From: IOR16 sp963521065
GTDB taxonomy: Bacteria; Bacillota; Clostridia; Peptostreptococcales; Anaerovoracaceae
Assembly: GCA_963521065.1 (NCBI GenBank)
Contig: CAUQTI010000001.1
Coordinates: 124,001 to 188,000 of the forward strand
Direction: 5' to 3'
DNA length: 64,000 nt
Under the pieces are notes generated by a model, which saw nothing but the letters and a program-made list of their open reading frames with translations, was not told where the DNA came from and did not search any database. The position numbers and the translations under genes were made by a program. Position 1 is the stretch's first letter. Each line of letters starts with the position of its first letter. This document shows positions 53,332-61,949 of this stretch, piece after piece.

Positions 53332-53397
53332 CCTTATCCGAGACTAAGTGAAGCAGCTTAGGTGCAGAATGAAAATTCTGTGTCTGGGCTGTTTTTT
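53316..53397 (+). promoter_or_regulatory. EutV antitermination site 2 (before eutA)
   Basis: P1 (53316-53339): GGATAA/TTATCC, a T-C mismatch, then GT/AC closing the hexaloop GACGTA. P2 (53344-53361): CTAAGT-GAAGCA-GCTTAG, with the same hexaloop as P2 of site 1. The terminator (53355-53397) is a continuous 16-bp stem (53355-53370 with 53375-53390) capped by GAAA and followed by GTTTTTT. Its 5' arm again starts at the last base of the P2 loop. The architecture repeats that of site 1. P1 overlaps the end of eutW; the TAA stop falls at 53329-53331, covering loop positions 5-6. This site should control eutA and everything downstream. Confidence 0.85.
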
Positions 53398-53448
53398 GTT
53401 TAAATGCAAATCGCAGAGTGAAAAGCATCAAAGAAAGGATGTGGTTTT

Positions 53449-54879
53449 TTGAGGGAGGTCGTAACAAGCGTCGGAATTGATATCGGAACTTCGACAACTC
53501 AGCTTATTTTCAGCCGATTAACAATTGAAAACAGAGCATCCTCTTATTCCGTTCCTAGAGTAGAAATTGTGAAAAAAGAAGTTGTTTATTCCAGCGAAAT
53601 TTATTTTACGCCGCTATGCTCGCCCAGTGAAATTGATGCACAGGCTGTCAGTGAGATCATACGCAAGGAATATAAAAATGCAAAAATGACATATGAACAG
53701 GTCACGACTGGGGCGGTAATCATCACCGGAGAGACGGCACGGAAACAGAATGCAAATTCCGTATTGAACAGTCTCAGTGATCTCGCAGGTGATTTCGTTG
53801 TAGCGGCGGCCGGACCGGATTTAGAATCGGTTCTTTCCGGAAGAGGAGCAGGGGCAGACCGGCTAAGTGAAGAGAATAGAAATATTGTCGCTAATTTAGA
53901 TATCGGAGGCGGGACGACTAATATTTCTGTATTTCGGAGAGGAAGCTTGTATGCAGTATGCTGCCTTGATGTCGGCGGACGTCTTATAAAAATAGAAGAG
54001 GGGAAAATCACATATATCTACTCAAGATTAAAGGAGCTGGCAAGGAAAAGCGGGATTACACTTGAAATAGGAGAAGCGGCAGAAGAAGAGAAGCTGAGAG
54101 AAGTTTGCAAGCTGATGGCGGAGCAGATAAAGGAAGCACTACACTTTTCCGAGCGAGCAGGTCAGATCGTTGTTCCTTATACAAATGATGGAAAAGGGCT
54201 GCCAAATGGATTGGAAATTGATGCACTGACCTTCTCCGGTGGTGTGGCAGGATATGTGTATGAGCCGGAAGAAGAAGACTTATTTCGGTATGGAGATATC
54301 GGAGTGCTTCTTGGTCAGGAAATTCGGAAATGCGGAATTTTAGAAAAAGCAGAGTGCTATAAAAGCGATGAAACGATACGGGCAACTGTAGTCGGAGCCG
54401 GAACTCATACAACGGAAGTAAGCGGGAGCACTATTTTTTACCAGAGGGAAAAGCTGCCGATAAAGAATGTTCCGATTCTTCGTCTTGCAGATGCAGATGA
54501 GGAAAGTCCCGAGCTTATTTCACAGGCAATTTTACGGCAAATGAATATTTATCAATCCGAAGACAAATTGCAACCAGTTGCGATTCTCTTAAAAGGAAAT
54601 CGCTACTCTTCATTTTCTTCCATTCAAGCACTGGCAGATGCAATCATTGCCGCGACAGAAATCATACAGAAAAACAACTTGCCTCTTATTGTGATGCTGG
54701 AGGCGGATATTGGGAAAGCACTGGGAAATGCTCTGCATATAAAACTCCAAGGAAAGGCAGAGGTTGTCTGCATTGACGGAATCAAGGCGCAGAGCGGAGA
54801 TTATGTGGATTTGGGTGAACCGGTAGGAGGTGGTCATGTGCTGCCTGTCGTGATTAAAACCCTGATTTTTAATTCATAG
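53449..54879 (+). CDS. eutA: Ethanolamine ammonia-lyase reactivating factor EutA
   Basis: 476-residue ASKHA-fold ATPase that exchanges damaged cobalamin from ethanolamine ammonia-lyase for fresh adenosylcobalamin. Phosphate-binding motifs VGIDIGTSTTQL near the N-terminus and LDIGGGTTNISVF in the middle. Starts at TTG preceded by AAAGGATG at about 10-nt spacing. First gene behind site 2. Confidence 0.93.
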   Translation: MREVVTSVGIDIGTSTTQLIFSRLTIENRASSYSVPRVEIVKKEVVYSSEIYFTPLCSPSEIDAQAVSEIIRKEYKNAKMTYEQVTTGAVIITGETARKQNANSVLNSLSDLAGDFVVAAAGPDLESVLSGRGAGADRLSEENRNIVANLDIGGGTTNISVFRRGSLYAVCCLDVGGRLIKIEEGKITYIYSRLKELARKSGITLEIGEAAEEEKLREVCKLMAEQIKEALHFSERAGQIVVPYTNDGKGLPNGLEIDALTFSGGVAGYVYEPEEEDLFRYGDIGVLLGQEIRKCGILEKAECYKSDETIRATVVGAGTHTTEVSGSTIFYQREKLPIKNVPILRLADADEESPELISQAILRQMNIYQSEDKLQPVAILLKGNRYSSFSSIQALADAIIAATEIIQKNNLPLIVMLEADIGKALGNALHIKLQGKAEVVCIDGIKAQSGDYVDLGEPVGGGHVLPVVIKTLIFNS

Positions 54880-54932
54880 ATGGCTTCCGCTTGGAAGAAA
54901 TCAATATAAGGAAAGGAAAGGTGAAAAGGAGC

Positions 54933-56303
54933 ATGATACTGAAAACAAAGCTATTTGGCCACACATATGAGTTTAAATCACTCAGAGAAGTGATGGCAAA
55001 AGCAAACGAAGAAAAATCCGGTGACAAATTAGCCGGAATTGCCGCAGAAACCGCAGAGGAACGTGTGGCTGCTAAAGTTGTGCTGTCTCACATTACATTG
55101 GAAGAGCTGCGTAATCAACCGGCAGTCCCCTATGAGGAAGATGAGGTAACAAGAATCATTCAAGATGCAGTCAACGAGCCGATTTTTAATGGGTTAAAGC
55201 ATATGACGGTTGCAGAGTTCAGAGAATGGCTGTTGGATGAGACGACGACATCAGAAATGATAAGGAGAGCTTCAAGAGGAATTACCAGTGAAATTGTGGC
55301 AGCAGTCTGCAAGCTGATGACAAATTTAGATCTGATTTATTGCGCAAAAAAGATGAGAGTTTCTGCACATTGTAATACTACGATTGGATTGCCGGGGACG
55401 TTTTCTTCCAGACTTCAGCCCAATCATACAACGGATGACCCAAAGGGCATTATGGCATCTGTAATGGAAGGATTAAGCTTAGGGTGCGGAGATGCTGTTA
55501 TCGGATTGAATCCGGTAGACGATTCGGTAGAAAGTGTTGCGAGAATTTTAAAGAGCTTTGATGAATTCAAAAATAAATGGGGCGTACCGACCCAAATTTG
55601 TGTTTTAGCACATGTAACGACACAAATAGAAGCCGCAGATAAATTCAATGCGCCGATTGACTTGATGTTTCAATCGATTGCAGGCTCCCAAAAGGGAAAT
55701 GAAGCCTTTGGATTGACTGCCGCTATGCTCAATGAAGGGCACGATATGATGTTAAAAAAAGGCACGAGCACAGGGCCGAATGTAATGTATTTTGAAACCG
55801 GTCAAGGCTCAGAGCTATCCTCAGAAGCACATCACGGTTGGGATCAGGTGACGATGGAGGCACGCTGCTATGGCTTTGCAAAACGTTATAATCCATTCTT
55901 GGTCAATACAGTAGTCGGATTTATCGGACCAGAGTACTTATATGATTCAAAACAGGTAATCCGAGCTGGCCTCGAAGATCATTTTATGGGGAAATTGACA
56001 GGAATCCCGATGGGTTGTGATGCATGTTATACCAATCATATGAAGGCAGACCAGAATGATATTGAGAATTTGGCAACGCTCTTGACTGCAGCTGGGTGTA
56101 ATTATATTATGGGCGTTCCGCAGGGAGACGACTGTATGTTGATGTATCAGTGTACAGGTTACCATGAAGCAGCGGCGCTGCGTGAGATTTTTGGATTAAG
56201 GCCGATCAGAGAATTTGATCTTTGGCTGGAAAAAATGGGATTTTCGGAAAATGGAAAGCTGACTCCTTTAGCAGGAGATGCATCCGTATTCTTGAAGAAG
56301 TAG
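54933..56303 (+). CDS. eutB: Ethanolamine ammonia-lyase large subunit
   Basis: 456 residues. Catalytic TIM-barrel subunit that converts ethanolamine to acetaldehyde and ammonia using adenosylcobalamin. Conserved blocks include SGDKLAGIAAETAEERVAAK, NTTIGLPGTFSSRLQPN, LAHVTTQIEA, YFETGQGSELS and GPEYLYDSKQVIRAGLEDHF. I chose the ATG giving MILKTKLFGHTYEF to match the family; the longer in-frame start at 54891 is unlikely, and GTG at 54921 is a possible alternative. Confidence 0.96.
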   Translation: MILKTKLFGHTYEFKSLREVMAKANEEKSGDKLAGIAAETAEERVAAKVVLSHITLEELRNQPAVPYEEDEVTRIIQDAVNEPIFNGLKHMTVAEFREWLLDETTTSEMIRRASRGITSEIVAAVCKLMTNLDLIYCAKKMRVSAHCNTTIGLPGTFSSRLQPNHTTDDPKGIMASVMEGLSLGCGDAVIGLNPVDDSVESVARILKSFDEFKNKWGVPTQICVLAHVTTQIEAADKFNAPIDLMFQSIAGSQKGNEAFGLTAAMLNEGHDMMLKKGTSTGPNVMYFETGQGSELSSEAHHGWDQVTMEARCYGFAKRYNPFLVNTVVGFIGPEYLYDSKQVIRAGLEDHFMGKLTGIPMGCDACYTNHMKADQNDIENLATLLTAAGCNYIMGVPQGDDCMLMYQCTGYHEAAALREIFGLRPIREFDLWLEKMGFSENGKLTPLAGDASVFLKK

Positions 56304-56318
56304 AAGGGAGGTAAAACA

Positions 56319-57209
56319 ATGGAACAAACGGACTTAAAGCAGATCATTGAGCAGGTCTTAAAAGAGATGCAGCTTTGTGCTTCACCGGAAGAAGAAAAAA
56401 CTTGCGGTGTGTCTCAAAGACAGGAAAAGAATGTAGAAATCGAAGATGGCTTGATTTCGGACGTAACGGAAGTCGATATCCGGCAGCAGTATTTAGTGAA
56501 AAATCCGCAGAATGGTGAGGCATATAAAGAGTTAAAGCAATTTGCACCTTGCCGCCTCGGGATTGGAAAGTGCGGAGCGAGATATAAGACGGATCCGATG
56601 CTGCAATTTAAGGCAGCACATTCTGCAGCACAAGATGCTGTTTTCAACAATGTAGATGAAGCGTTTTTGGAAGAAATGAAACTGTTCATCGTTCAGAGCC
56701 AGTGTGAGAATAAGGACGTGTACCTGACAAGGCCGGATCTTGGAAGAAAGCTGAGTGAGGAAGCAATCGAAGCAATAAAAGAAAAGTGCAAAAAAAATCC
56801 AACCGTTCAGATCTTTGTCTCGGATGGCTTGTCCTCTGCTGCGGTTGCGGCAAACATCGAAGATTTACTCCCGGGTATTATGCAGGGCCTGCAAAGCCAG
56901 CACATTGATGTCGGTACTCCATTTTTTGTAAAATACGGACGTGTCGGCGCAATGGATCAGGTTTCCGAACTCACAAATGCAGAGGTTACCTGTGTCTTGA
57001 TTGGAGAGCGGCCTGGCTTGATTACCGCAGAGTCAATGAGTGCTTATATTGCTTACAAAGCAACGGTCGGGATGCCGGAAGCGAGAAGAACTGTAGTTTC
57101 AAATATTCACAAAGCAGGTACGATGCCGGTAGAAGCCGGAGCACACATCGCAGAAATTATAAAGCTTATGCTGGAAAAGAAAGCAAGCGGAACAAATTTA
57201 AAATTGTAA
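56319..57209 (+). CDS. eutC: Ethanolamine ammonia-lyase small subunit
   Basis: 296 residues. Completes the cobalamin site of EutB. The first 70 residues form a helix plus variable linker, as expected for a segment that targets the enzyme into the compartment. The core follows: ARYKTDPMLQFKAAHSAAQDAV, YLTRPDLGRKL, IFVSDGLSSAAV, ERPGLITAESMSAYIAYK. AAGGGAGG precedes the ATG, 15 bp after eutB. Confidence 0.95.
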   Translation: MEQTDLKQIIEQVLKEMQLCASPEEEKTCGVSQRQEKNVEIEDGLISDVTEVDIRQQYLVKNPQNGEAYKELKQFAPCRLGIGKCGARYKTDPMLQFKAAHSAAQDAVFNNVDEAFLEEMKLFIVQSQCENKDVYLTRPDLGRKLSEEAIEAIKEKCKKNPTVQIFVSDGLSSAAVAANIEDLLPGIMQGLQSQHIDVGTPFFVKYGRVGAMDQVSELTNAEVTCVLIGERPGLITAESMSAYIAYKATVGMPEARRTVVSNIHKAGTMPVEAGAHIAEIIKLMLEKKASGTNLKL

Positions 57210-57231
57210 TGAAAAAGGAGGAATTGAAAAG

Positions 57232-57882
57232 ATGAAACGAGATCCTTTGAAAGCCACCGTATTGGCAACGAAAGTGATTCCGAATGTAAACCCGGAATTG
57301 GCAAAAGAACTAGGATTAAGCCCGGACCAAAGATCGTTGGGACTGATTACCGCAGATTGCGATGATGTGACATATACCGCTTTGGATGAAGCGACAAAAG
57401 CAGCAGATGTAAAGGTTGTCTATGCAAAGAGCTTCTACGGCGGCGCTGCAAATGCGAATACAAAGCTGGCGGGAGAAATTATCGGTATTTTGGCAGGTCC
57501 AAATCCTGCAGAAATAAAAAGTGGACTAAAGGCATGCGTTGACTTTATTGAAAATGTTGCGCACTTCGTATCCGCGAATGAAGATGATTCCATTCCGTAT
57601 TATGCACACTGCATTTCAAGAACCGGATCCTATCTGTCAGAGGGAGCCGGAATTCAAGAAGGAGAAGCACTTGCTTATCTGATTGCGCCTCCGCTTGAAG
57701 CCGTGTATGGCATAGATGCTGCAATGAAAGCGGCTGATGTGAAAATGTGTGTTCTGTATGCACCGCCTTCTGAAACCAATTTTGGCGGAGCTCTGCTTAC
57801 AGGAAGCCAGTCTGCATGCAAGGCGGCGTGCGAAGCCTTTGCCGCTGCAATTGAATTTGTTGCCGAGAACCCTTTAGCTTAA
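57232..57882 (+). CDS. eutL: Microcompartment shell protein EutL
   Basis: 216 residues, a tandem BMC-domain trimer-forming shell protein (LGLITADCDDVTYTALDEATKAADV... FVSANEDDSIPYYAHCISRTGSYLS). Members have a central pore with open and closed states and bind ethanolamine. AAAGGAGG precedes the ATG. Confidence 0.94.
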   Translation: MKRDPLKATVLATKVIPNVNPELAKELGLSPDQRSLGLITADCDDVTYTALDEATKAADVKVVYAKSFYGGAANANTKLAGEIIGILAGPNPAEIKSGLKACVDFIENVAHFVSANEDDSIPYYAHCISRTGSYLSEGAGIQEGEALAYLIAPPLEAVYGIDAAMKAADVKMCVLYAPPSETNFGGALLTGSQSACKAACEAFAAAIEFVAENPLA

Positions 57883-57900
57883 CGGGGAAGGAGGCAGCTT

Positions 57901-58437
57901 ATGAAAGCCATAGGAATGATAGAAGTGAGAGGGTTTTTAAGCGCAGTAGAGGCGTTAGACAGTGCTTTGAAAGCAGCAAATGTAACCCTGCACAGCGTCA
58001 CTAAGGTAAAAGGCGGTTTGGTAACAGTGATTGTGGCTGGTGATGTAGGTGCTGTAAAAGCGGCAATGGATGCATCTGCTGTGGCGGCTGAGCGAGTAGG
58101 AAAAGTGATATCCGTGCATGTGATTCCAAGGCCAAGTGAAGGCATTATGAATTTGCTTGAAGAACAAAAACCCGCTGTATACAGAGAAGAAGAGGTAAAA
58201 ATAGAGTCTGATTTTTCAGAAGCGGCAAAGGCTGCACCTGAAAAAGAAGCACTTTCAGAGGCTGTGGCGGCTGTAGAGAAAGAAGGGCTGAATTTGTCTC
58301 AGAGAACCGTTGAGGAATTGCGGCAGCTTGCTCGAACCTTAGGCGTTACCGCGATGACGAAAAATGAAATAAAATTTGCGAAAAAAGAAAAGTTAATCGA
58401 AGAAATCAGCAAATTTAAGGAAGGGAGAGAAGACTGA
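57901..58437 (+). CDS. BMC shell protein with Rho_N/SAP-like C-terminal tail (EutK-like)
   Basis: 178 residues. A canonical BMC hexamer domain (about 1-85, MKAIGMIEVRGFLSAVEALDS... VHVIPRP) is followed by an acidic Ala/Glu-rich linker (about 86-130) and a helical basic tail (about 135-178, RTVEELRQLARTLGV... KKEKLIEEISKF). The tail matches the shape of Rho N-terminal/SAP-like nucleic-acid-binding domains. Enterobacterial EutK also joins a BMC domain to a putative nucleic-acid-binding helix-turn-helix, so this is a functional analogue candidate with a different tail. The stop overlaps the eutE start (TGATG). Confidence 0.8.
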   Translation: MKAIGMIEVRGFLSAVEALDSALKAANVTLHSVTKVKGGLVTVIVAGDVGAVKAAMDASAVAAERVGKVISVHVIPRPSEGIMNLLEEQKPAVYREEEVKIESDFSEAAKAAPEKEALSEAVAAVEKEGLNLSQRTVEELRQLARTLGVTAMTKNEIKFAKKEKLIEEISKFKEGRED

Positions 58438-59909
58438 TGCTGCTTTATGATAAAGATTTGCTGTCTGTACAGGAAGTCAGAGAGTTGGTAGAGCGTGCGA
58501 AAGCAGCGCAGCTCGAATTGGCACAAAAAAACCAGGAGGAGGTTGACAATATTGTCAAATCCATTGCAGAGGCAGGCGTTCGCAATGCAAAGCGGTTGGC
58601 ACAGCTTGCCCATGATGAAACCGGGTTTGGTATCGTTGCCGATAAAGAAATAAAAAATATTTTTGGCAGTAAGGGAGTATATGACCGCATCAAAGATATG
58701 AAGACCATAGGTGTAATCAAGGAGGATAAAGAAGCAGGAACCCGTGCTTTGGCAGTGCCCGTAGGCGTGATTGCAGGTTTGATTCCATCAACAAATCCAA
58801 CCTCTACCGTCTTTTATAAGGCAGAGATTGCGATTAAGGCAGGAAATGCAATTGTGTTTTCACCTCATCCAAATGCACTAAACTGCATTTTGGAAACGGT
58901 GAAGGTAATTCGTCAGGCCATTACAGAGGCGGGAGGAAACTGTGAACTTGTGGGTTGTGTTTCTTTACCAACAGTGCAGGCGACGGATGTGTTGATGAGT
59001 CACCCGGATACAGCTTTGATTTTGGCCACTGGTGGCTCTGCAATGGTAAGGGCTGCATATTCCTCAGGAACGCCGGCAATTGGTGTCGGACCGGGGAATG
59101 GTCCGGCTTACATTGAGCGCAGTGCCAATTTGGAGAAAGCAGTGAAGTGCATTTTTGATTCAAAGACTTTTGATAATGGAACGATTTGTGCGACAGAGCA
59201 ATCCGTTATCTGTGATTTGGACCAAAAAGAATCCATCCAGGCTGAAATGAAACGTCAGGGTGCTTATTTTCTGAATCAAGAGGAAAAGGAAAAGCTGGGC
59301 AGCTTTATTTTACGCTCGAACGGAACAATGAATCCGATGATCGTAGGAAGAAGTGCACAAGATATCGCGGCACTTTCCGGGCTTTCGATCCCCGAAGGGA
59401 CTCGGATTATCGTAGCCGAGGAGGACGGAGTCGGAAGAGGGCATCCGTATTCCAATGAAAAGCTGACACCGATTTTGGCATTTTACGCAGAAAAAGATTA
59501 CAAAGCGGTTTGTGAACGGTGCTGTGAGATTCTGTATTACGAGGGTGCCGGACACAGCTTTATTATCCATTCAGAAGATCAGGAAATCATAGAATATTTT
59601 GCAAAACGCGTTCCGGTATCACGTTTTATCGTGAACAGCCCCGGCGCAATGGGCGGGATTGGTGCTTCAACAGGGTTGATGCCAGCATTGACGCTCGGAT
59701 GCGGTGCTGTCGGCGGAAGTGCAACCAGTGAAAATGTAGGACCGGAACAGCTGTATAACTTACGTCATGTAGCGTATGGGATAAAAAGCATGGAAGCGAT
59801 AAGAAATGATGCAGCACAATCGAACAAATCCTTGAATTGCATCAATTTAAAGGAAAATCAGGTCAATGAAATCGTCAGAGAGATTATACGGCAATTAGAA
59901 GCCGTTTAG
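58437..59909 (+). CDS. eutE: Acetaldehyde dehydrogenase (CoA-acylating) EutE
   Basis: 490 residues. Oxidises acetaldehyde with NAD+ and CoA to acetyl-CoA inside the compartment. Catalytic Cys251 lies in DNGTICATEQ; GLIPSTNPTST and TGGSAMVRAAYSSG belong to the NAD-binding part. The N-terminal helix (VQEVRELVERAKAAQ) is a possible encapsulation peptide. It overlaps the previous gene by one base and is preceded by AAGGGAG. Confidence 0.95.
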   Translation: MLLYDKDLLSVQEVRELVERAKAAQLELAQKNQEEVDNIVKSIAEAGVRNAKRLAQLAHDETGFGIVADKEIKNIFGSKGVYDRIKDMKTIGVIKEDKEAGTRALAVPVGVIAGLIPSTNPTSTVFYKAEIAIKAGNAIVFSPHPNALNCILETVKVIRQAITEAGGNCELVGCVSLPTVQATDVLMSHPDTALILATGGSAMVRAAYSSGTPAIGVGPGNGPAYIERSANLEKAVKCIFDSKTFDNGTICATEQSVICDLDQKESIQAEMKRQGAYFLNQEEKEKLGSFILRSNGTMNPMIVGRSAQDIAALSGLSIPEGTRIIVAEEDGVGRGHPYSNEKLTPILAFYAEKDYKAVCERCCEILYYEGAGHSFIIHSEDQEIIEYFAKRVPVSRFIVNSPGAMGGIGASTGLMPALTLGCGAVGGSATSENVGPEQLYNLRHVAYGIKSMEAIRNDAAQSNKSLNCINLKENQVNEIVREIIRQLEAV

Positions 59910-59932
59910 AGAAGAGATAAGGAGGAACGAAT

Positions 59933-60214
59933 ATGGCAGCAATGCAGGCATTAGGTATGATTGAGACAAAGGGACTGGTAGGTTCCATTGAAGCGGCAGA
60001 TGCAATGGTAAAGGCCGCAAACGTAACCTTAATTGGAAAAGAGCATGTAGGCGGCGGTCTTGTGACCGTCATGGTGAGAGGAGACGTCGGTGCGGTGAAG
60101 GCGGCGACTGATGCAGGAGCTGCGGCAGCAGAACGCGTAGGCGAATTGGTTTCTGTTCACGTAATTCCGAGACCGCATGAGGAAGTGGAACTGATACTTC
60201 CCGTTTTAAAGTAA
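59933..60214 (+). CDS. eutM: Microcompartment shell protein EutM, copy 1
   Basis: 93-residue canonical BMC-H hexamer, the major facet protein (MAAMQALGMIETKGLVGSIEAADAM-type N-terminus, VHVIPRPHEEVE near the end). AAGGAGG precedes the ATG. The next gene is an almost identical copy. Confidence 0.95.
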   Translation: MAAMQALGMIETKGLVGSIEAADAMVKAANVTLIGKEHVGGGLVTVMVRGDVGAVKAATDAGAAAAERVGELVSVHVIPRPHEEVELILPVLK

Positions 60215-60226
60215 GGAGGAGAGAGT

Positions 60227-60511
60227 ATGGCAGCGATGCAAGCATTAGGTATGATTGAGACAAAGGGACTGGTAGGTTCCATTGAAGCGGCAGATGCAAT
60301 GGTAAAGGCCGCAAACGTAACCTTAATTGGAAAAGAGCATGTAGGCGGCGGTCTTGTGACCGTCATGGTGAGAGGAGATGTCGGCGCGGTAAAGGCGGCG
60401 ACCGATGCGGGGGCTGCGGCAGCAGAACGCGTAGGCGAATTGGTTTCTGTTCATGTAATCCCTAGACCGCATGAAGAAGTGGAACTGATACTTCCTTCCT
60501 TCCAGAAATAG
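60227..60511 (+). CDS. eutM: Microcompartment shell protein EutM, copy 2
   Basis: 94-residue BMC-H protein identical in sequence to copy 1 except for the last few residues (ILPSFQK instead of ILPVLK). A 137-nt block (59948-60084 and 60242-60378) has no base change. Outside it the differences are synonymous until the C-terminus. A recent tandem duplication or gene conversion explains this. Confidence 0.95.
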   Translation: MAAMQALGMIETKGLVGSIEAADAMVKAANVTLIGKEHVGGGLVTVMVRGDVGAVKAATDAGAAAAERVGELVSVHVIPRPHEEVELILPSFQK

Positions 60512-60546
60512 AGGATCGCCAAAACAGAGGCAGGAGGTGAGCGTAT

Positions 60547-61311
60547 TTGAAGGTAATAACAGAAGCCATTTTACGGGCGGAGCTGCGCAATGAACAGCCG
60601 GATGTGTATTATATTCCCGAAGGGAAGTTGTTATCACCGGCCGGCCGCGAATATCTGCAGCAGCGTAAGATAAAAATTGCTCCGAAAGGTACCGCACCGA
60701 AAACGGCAGCGGAGAGTGCTCCGGAGTCTGTAAAACAGATTTCGGAGCCCCCAAGGGCAAACTATATTGACTTTGAGAGTGGAGCCTACTATACGGAAAA
60801 GCCGGAATATATGTGCCAGCTTTACGACAATGTGCTTGTAGTGAAGAGTCACGCACGCATTTATTTTCGAGGAAAGCTGGATTCCATGCAGTCACAGCTT
60901 GTTCTGGATCAGGCGGTGTTATCCGAAAGCGGGGAATGCCAAAAGCTTTTAAAGGATCTAGATGGAATTTTATCCGTATTGCGTGAGATTATGCGGTGTG
61001 ATGTACTGGACGAAGAATTTTTCAATGATTCCATTCTTGGTTTAACACACGAGGAGCTGAGAGCACAGTCTCACAATCCGATGAAGTATTTTCAGATCAA
61101 GCAAATGGAGCTTCCTTCTTATAAGATGGGCAGCCGCTATGCCATATTAAACCGTCTGCGTACTTCTGTCAGAGAGGTTGAAGTGGCAGCGGCAATGGCC
61201 TTTCTTGAAAAAAGAAGATGCAGCCGGCCGGACCTTTTGGAGGCCTTAAACCGCTTATCCAGTGCATTGCACATTATGATGTGCAGATATCTGGCAGGGA
61301 TGTATCAGTAG
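60547..61311 (+). CDS. eutT: EutT-like corrinoid adenosyltransferase
   Basis: 254 residues. Expected to make adenosylcobalamin from cob(I)alamin and ATP for EutBC. The first 45 residues form a short module (VITEAILRAEL... PEGKLLSPAGREYLQQRKIKI) also recognisable at the C-terminus of the protein encoded at 62787. A helical domain related to cobalamin adenosyltransferases follows (KSHARIYFRGKLDSMQSQLVLDQ to the end). The HX11CCX2C metal motif of Salmonella EutT is not present. TTG start behind GGCAGGAGGTG. Assignment rests on length, position and fold pattern. Confidence 0.75.
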   Translation: MKVITEAILRAELRNEQPDVYYIPEGKLLSPAGREYLQQRKIKIAPKGTAPKTAAESAPESVKQISEPPRANYIDFESGAYYTEKPEYMCQLYDNVLVVKSHARIYFRGKLDSMQSQLVLDQAVLSESGECQKLLKDLDGILSVLREIMRCDVLDEEFFNDSILGLTHEELRAQSHNPMKYFQIKQMELPSYKMGSRYAILNRLRTSVREVEVAAAMAFLEKRRCSRPDLLEALNRLSSALHIMMCRYLAGMYQ

Positions 61312-61323
61312 GGAGAAAAGAAG

Positions 61324-61932
61324 ATGGAGCAGAAGATAGCAGAGATAGTAAGTGCGGCAATTCAGAAAAATGCCATGGTGCAGGTAGAAGTTTCAGCAAG
61401 ACATATCCATCTGTGTCAAGCAGATTTGGAGACACTGTTTGGAAAAGATGGTGTGCTGACAGAGAAGAGAGAGCTGTCGCAGCCAGGCCAGTTTCTTGCG
61501 GAGGAAAAAGTGATTCTCATCGGACCGAAAGGAGAGAAAAAAGTTTCTGTTCTTGGGCCGGTCAGAAAAGCGACGCAGGTGGAGCTTTCCATGAGCGATT
61601 GCATGGCATTGGGAATTGAGGCACCGGTTCGCCTGTCAGGCGATTTAAAAAATTCGGGGGCTGCCGTTCTGAAAGGTCCTTGCGGAGAAGTTTCTTTAAA
61701 GGAAGGTGTAATCGTTGCTGAGGCACACATTCACATGACACCACAGGCGGGCAGCACGTTAGGATTAGCAGATCATCAGAGAGTCAAGCTGGAATTGATG
61801 ACGTCACGTCCTCTGGTATTGAGTGCAGTCGTAAGAATCAGCGCAGAATCCAGATGCAAGGCACATATTGATACAGACGAAGCCAATGCGGCAGGCTGCA
61901 GCGGGTTTGTGATAGGGAAAATCCGAAAATAA
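61324..61932 (+). CDS. pduL: Phosphate acetyltransferase, PduL/EutD type
   Basis: 202 residues. Converts acetyl-CoA to acetyl phosphate, recycling CoA in the compartment. PduL fold with two zinc-binding parts: VSARHIHL near the N-terminus, GPVRKATQ, EAHIHMTP and CKAHIDTDEANAAG. Not related to the Pta-type EutD of enterobacteria. The first 20 residues form an amphipathic helix that may be an encapsulation peptide. Confidence 0.94.
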   Translation: MEQKIAEIVSAAIQKNAMVQVEVSARHIHLCQADLETLFGKDGVLTEKRELSQPGQFLAEEKVILIGPKGEKKVSVLGPVRKATQVELSMSDCMALGIEAPVRLSGDLKNSGAAVLKGPCGEVSLKEGVIVAEAHIHMTPQAGSTLGLADHQRVKLELMTSRPLVLSAVVRISAESRCKAHIDTDEANAAGCSGFVIGKIRK

Positions 61933-61949
61933 AAAAGGCGGAATGTAAT

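Larger units (their letters stand above)
59933..60511 (+). repeat. Tandem duplication of eutM
   Basis: Two direct copies with a period of 294 bp, each with its own GGAGGA ribosome binding site. Confidence 0.95.
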
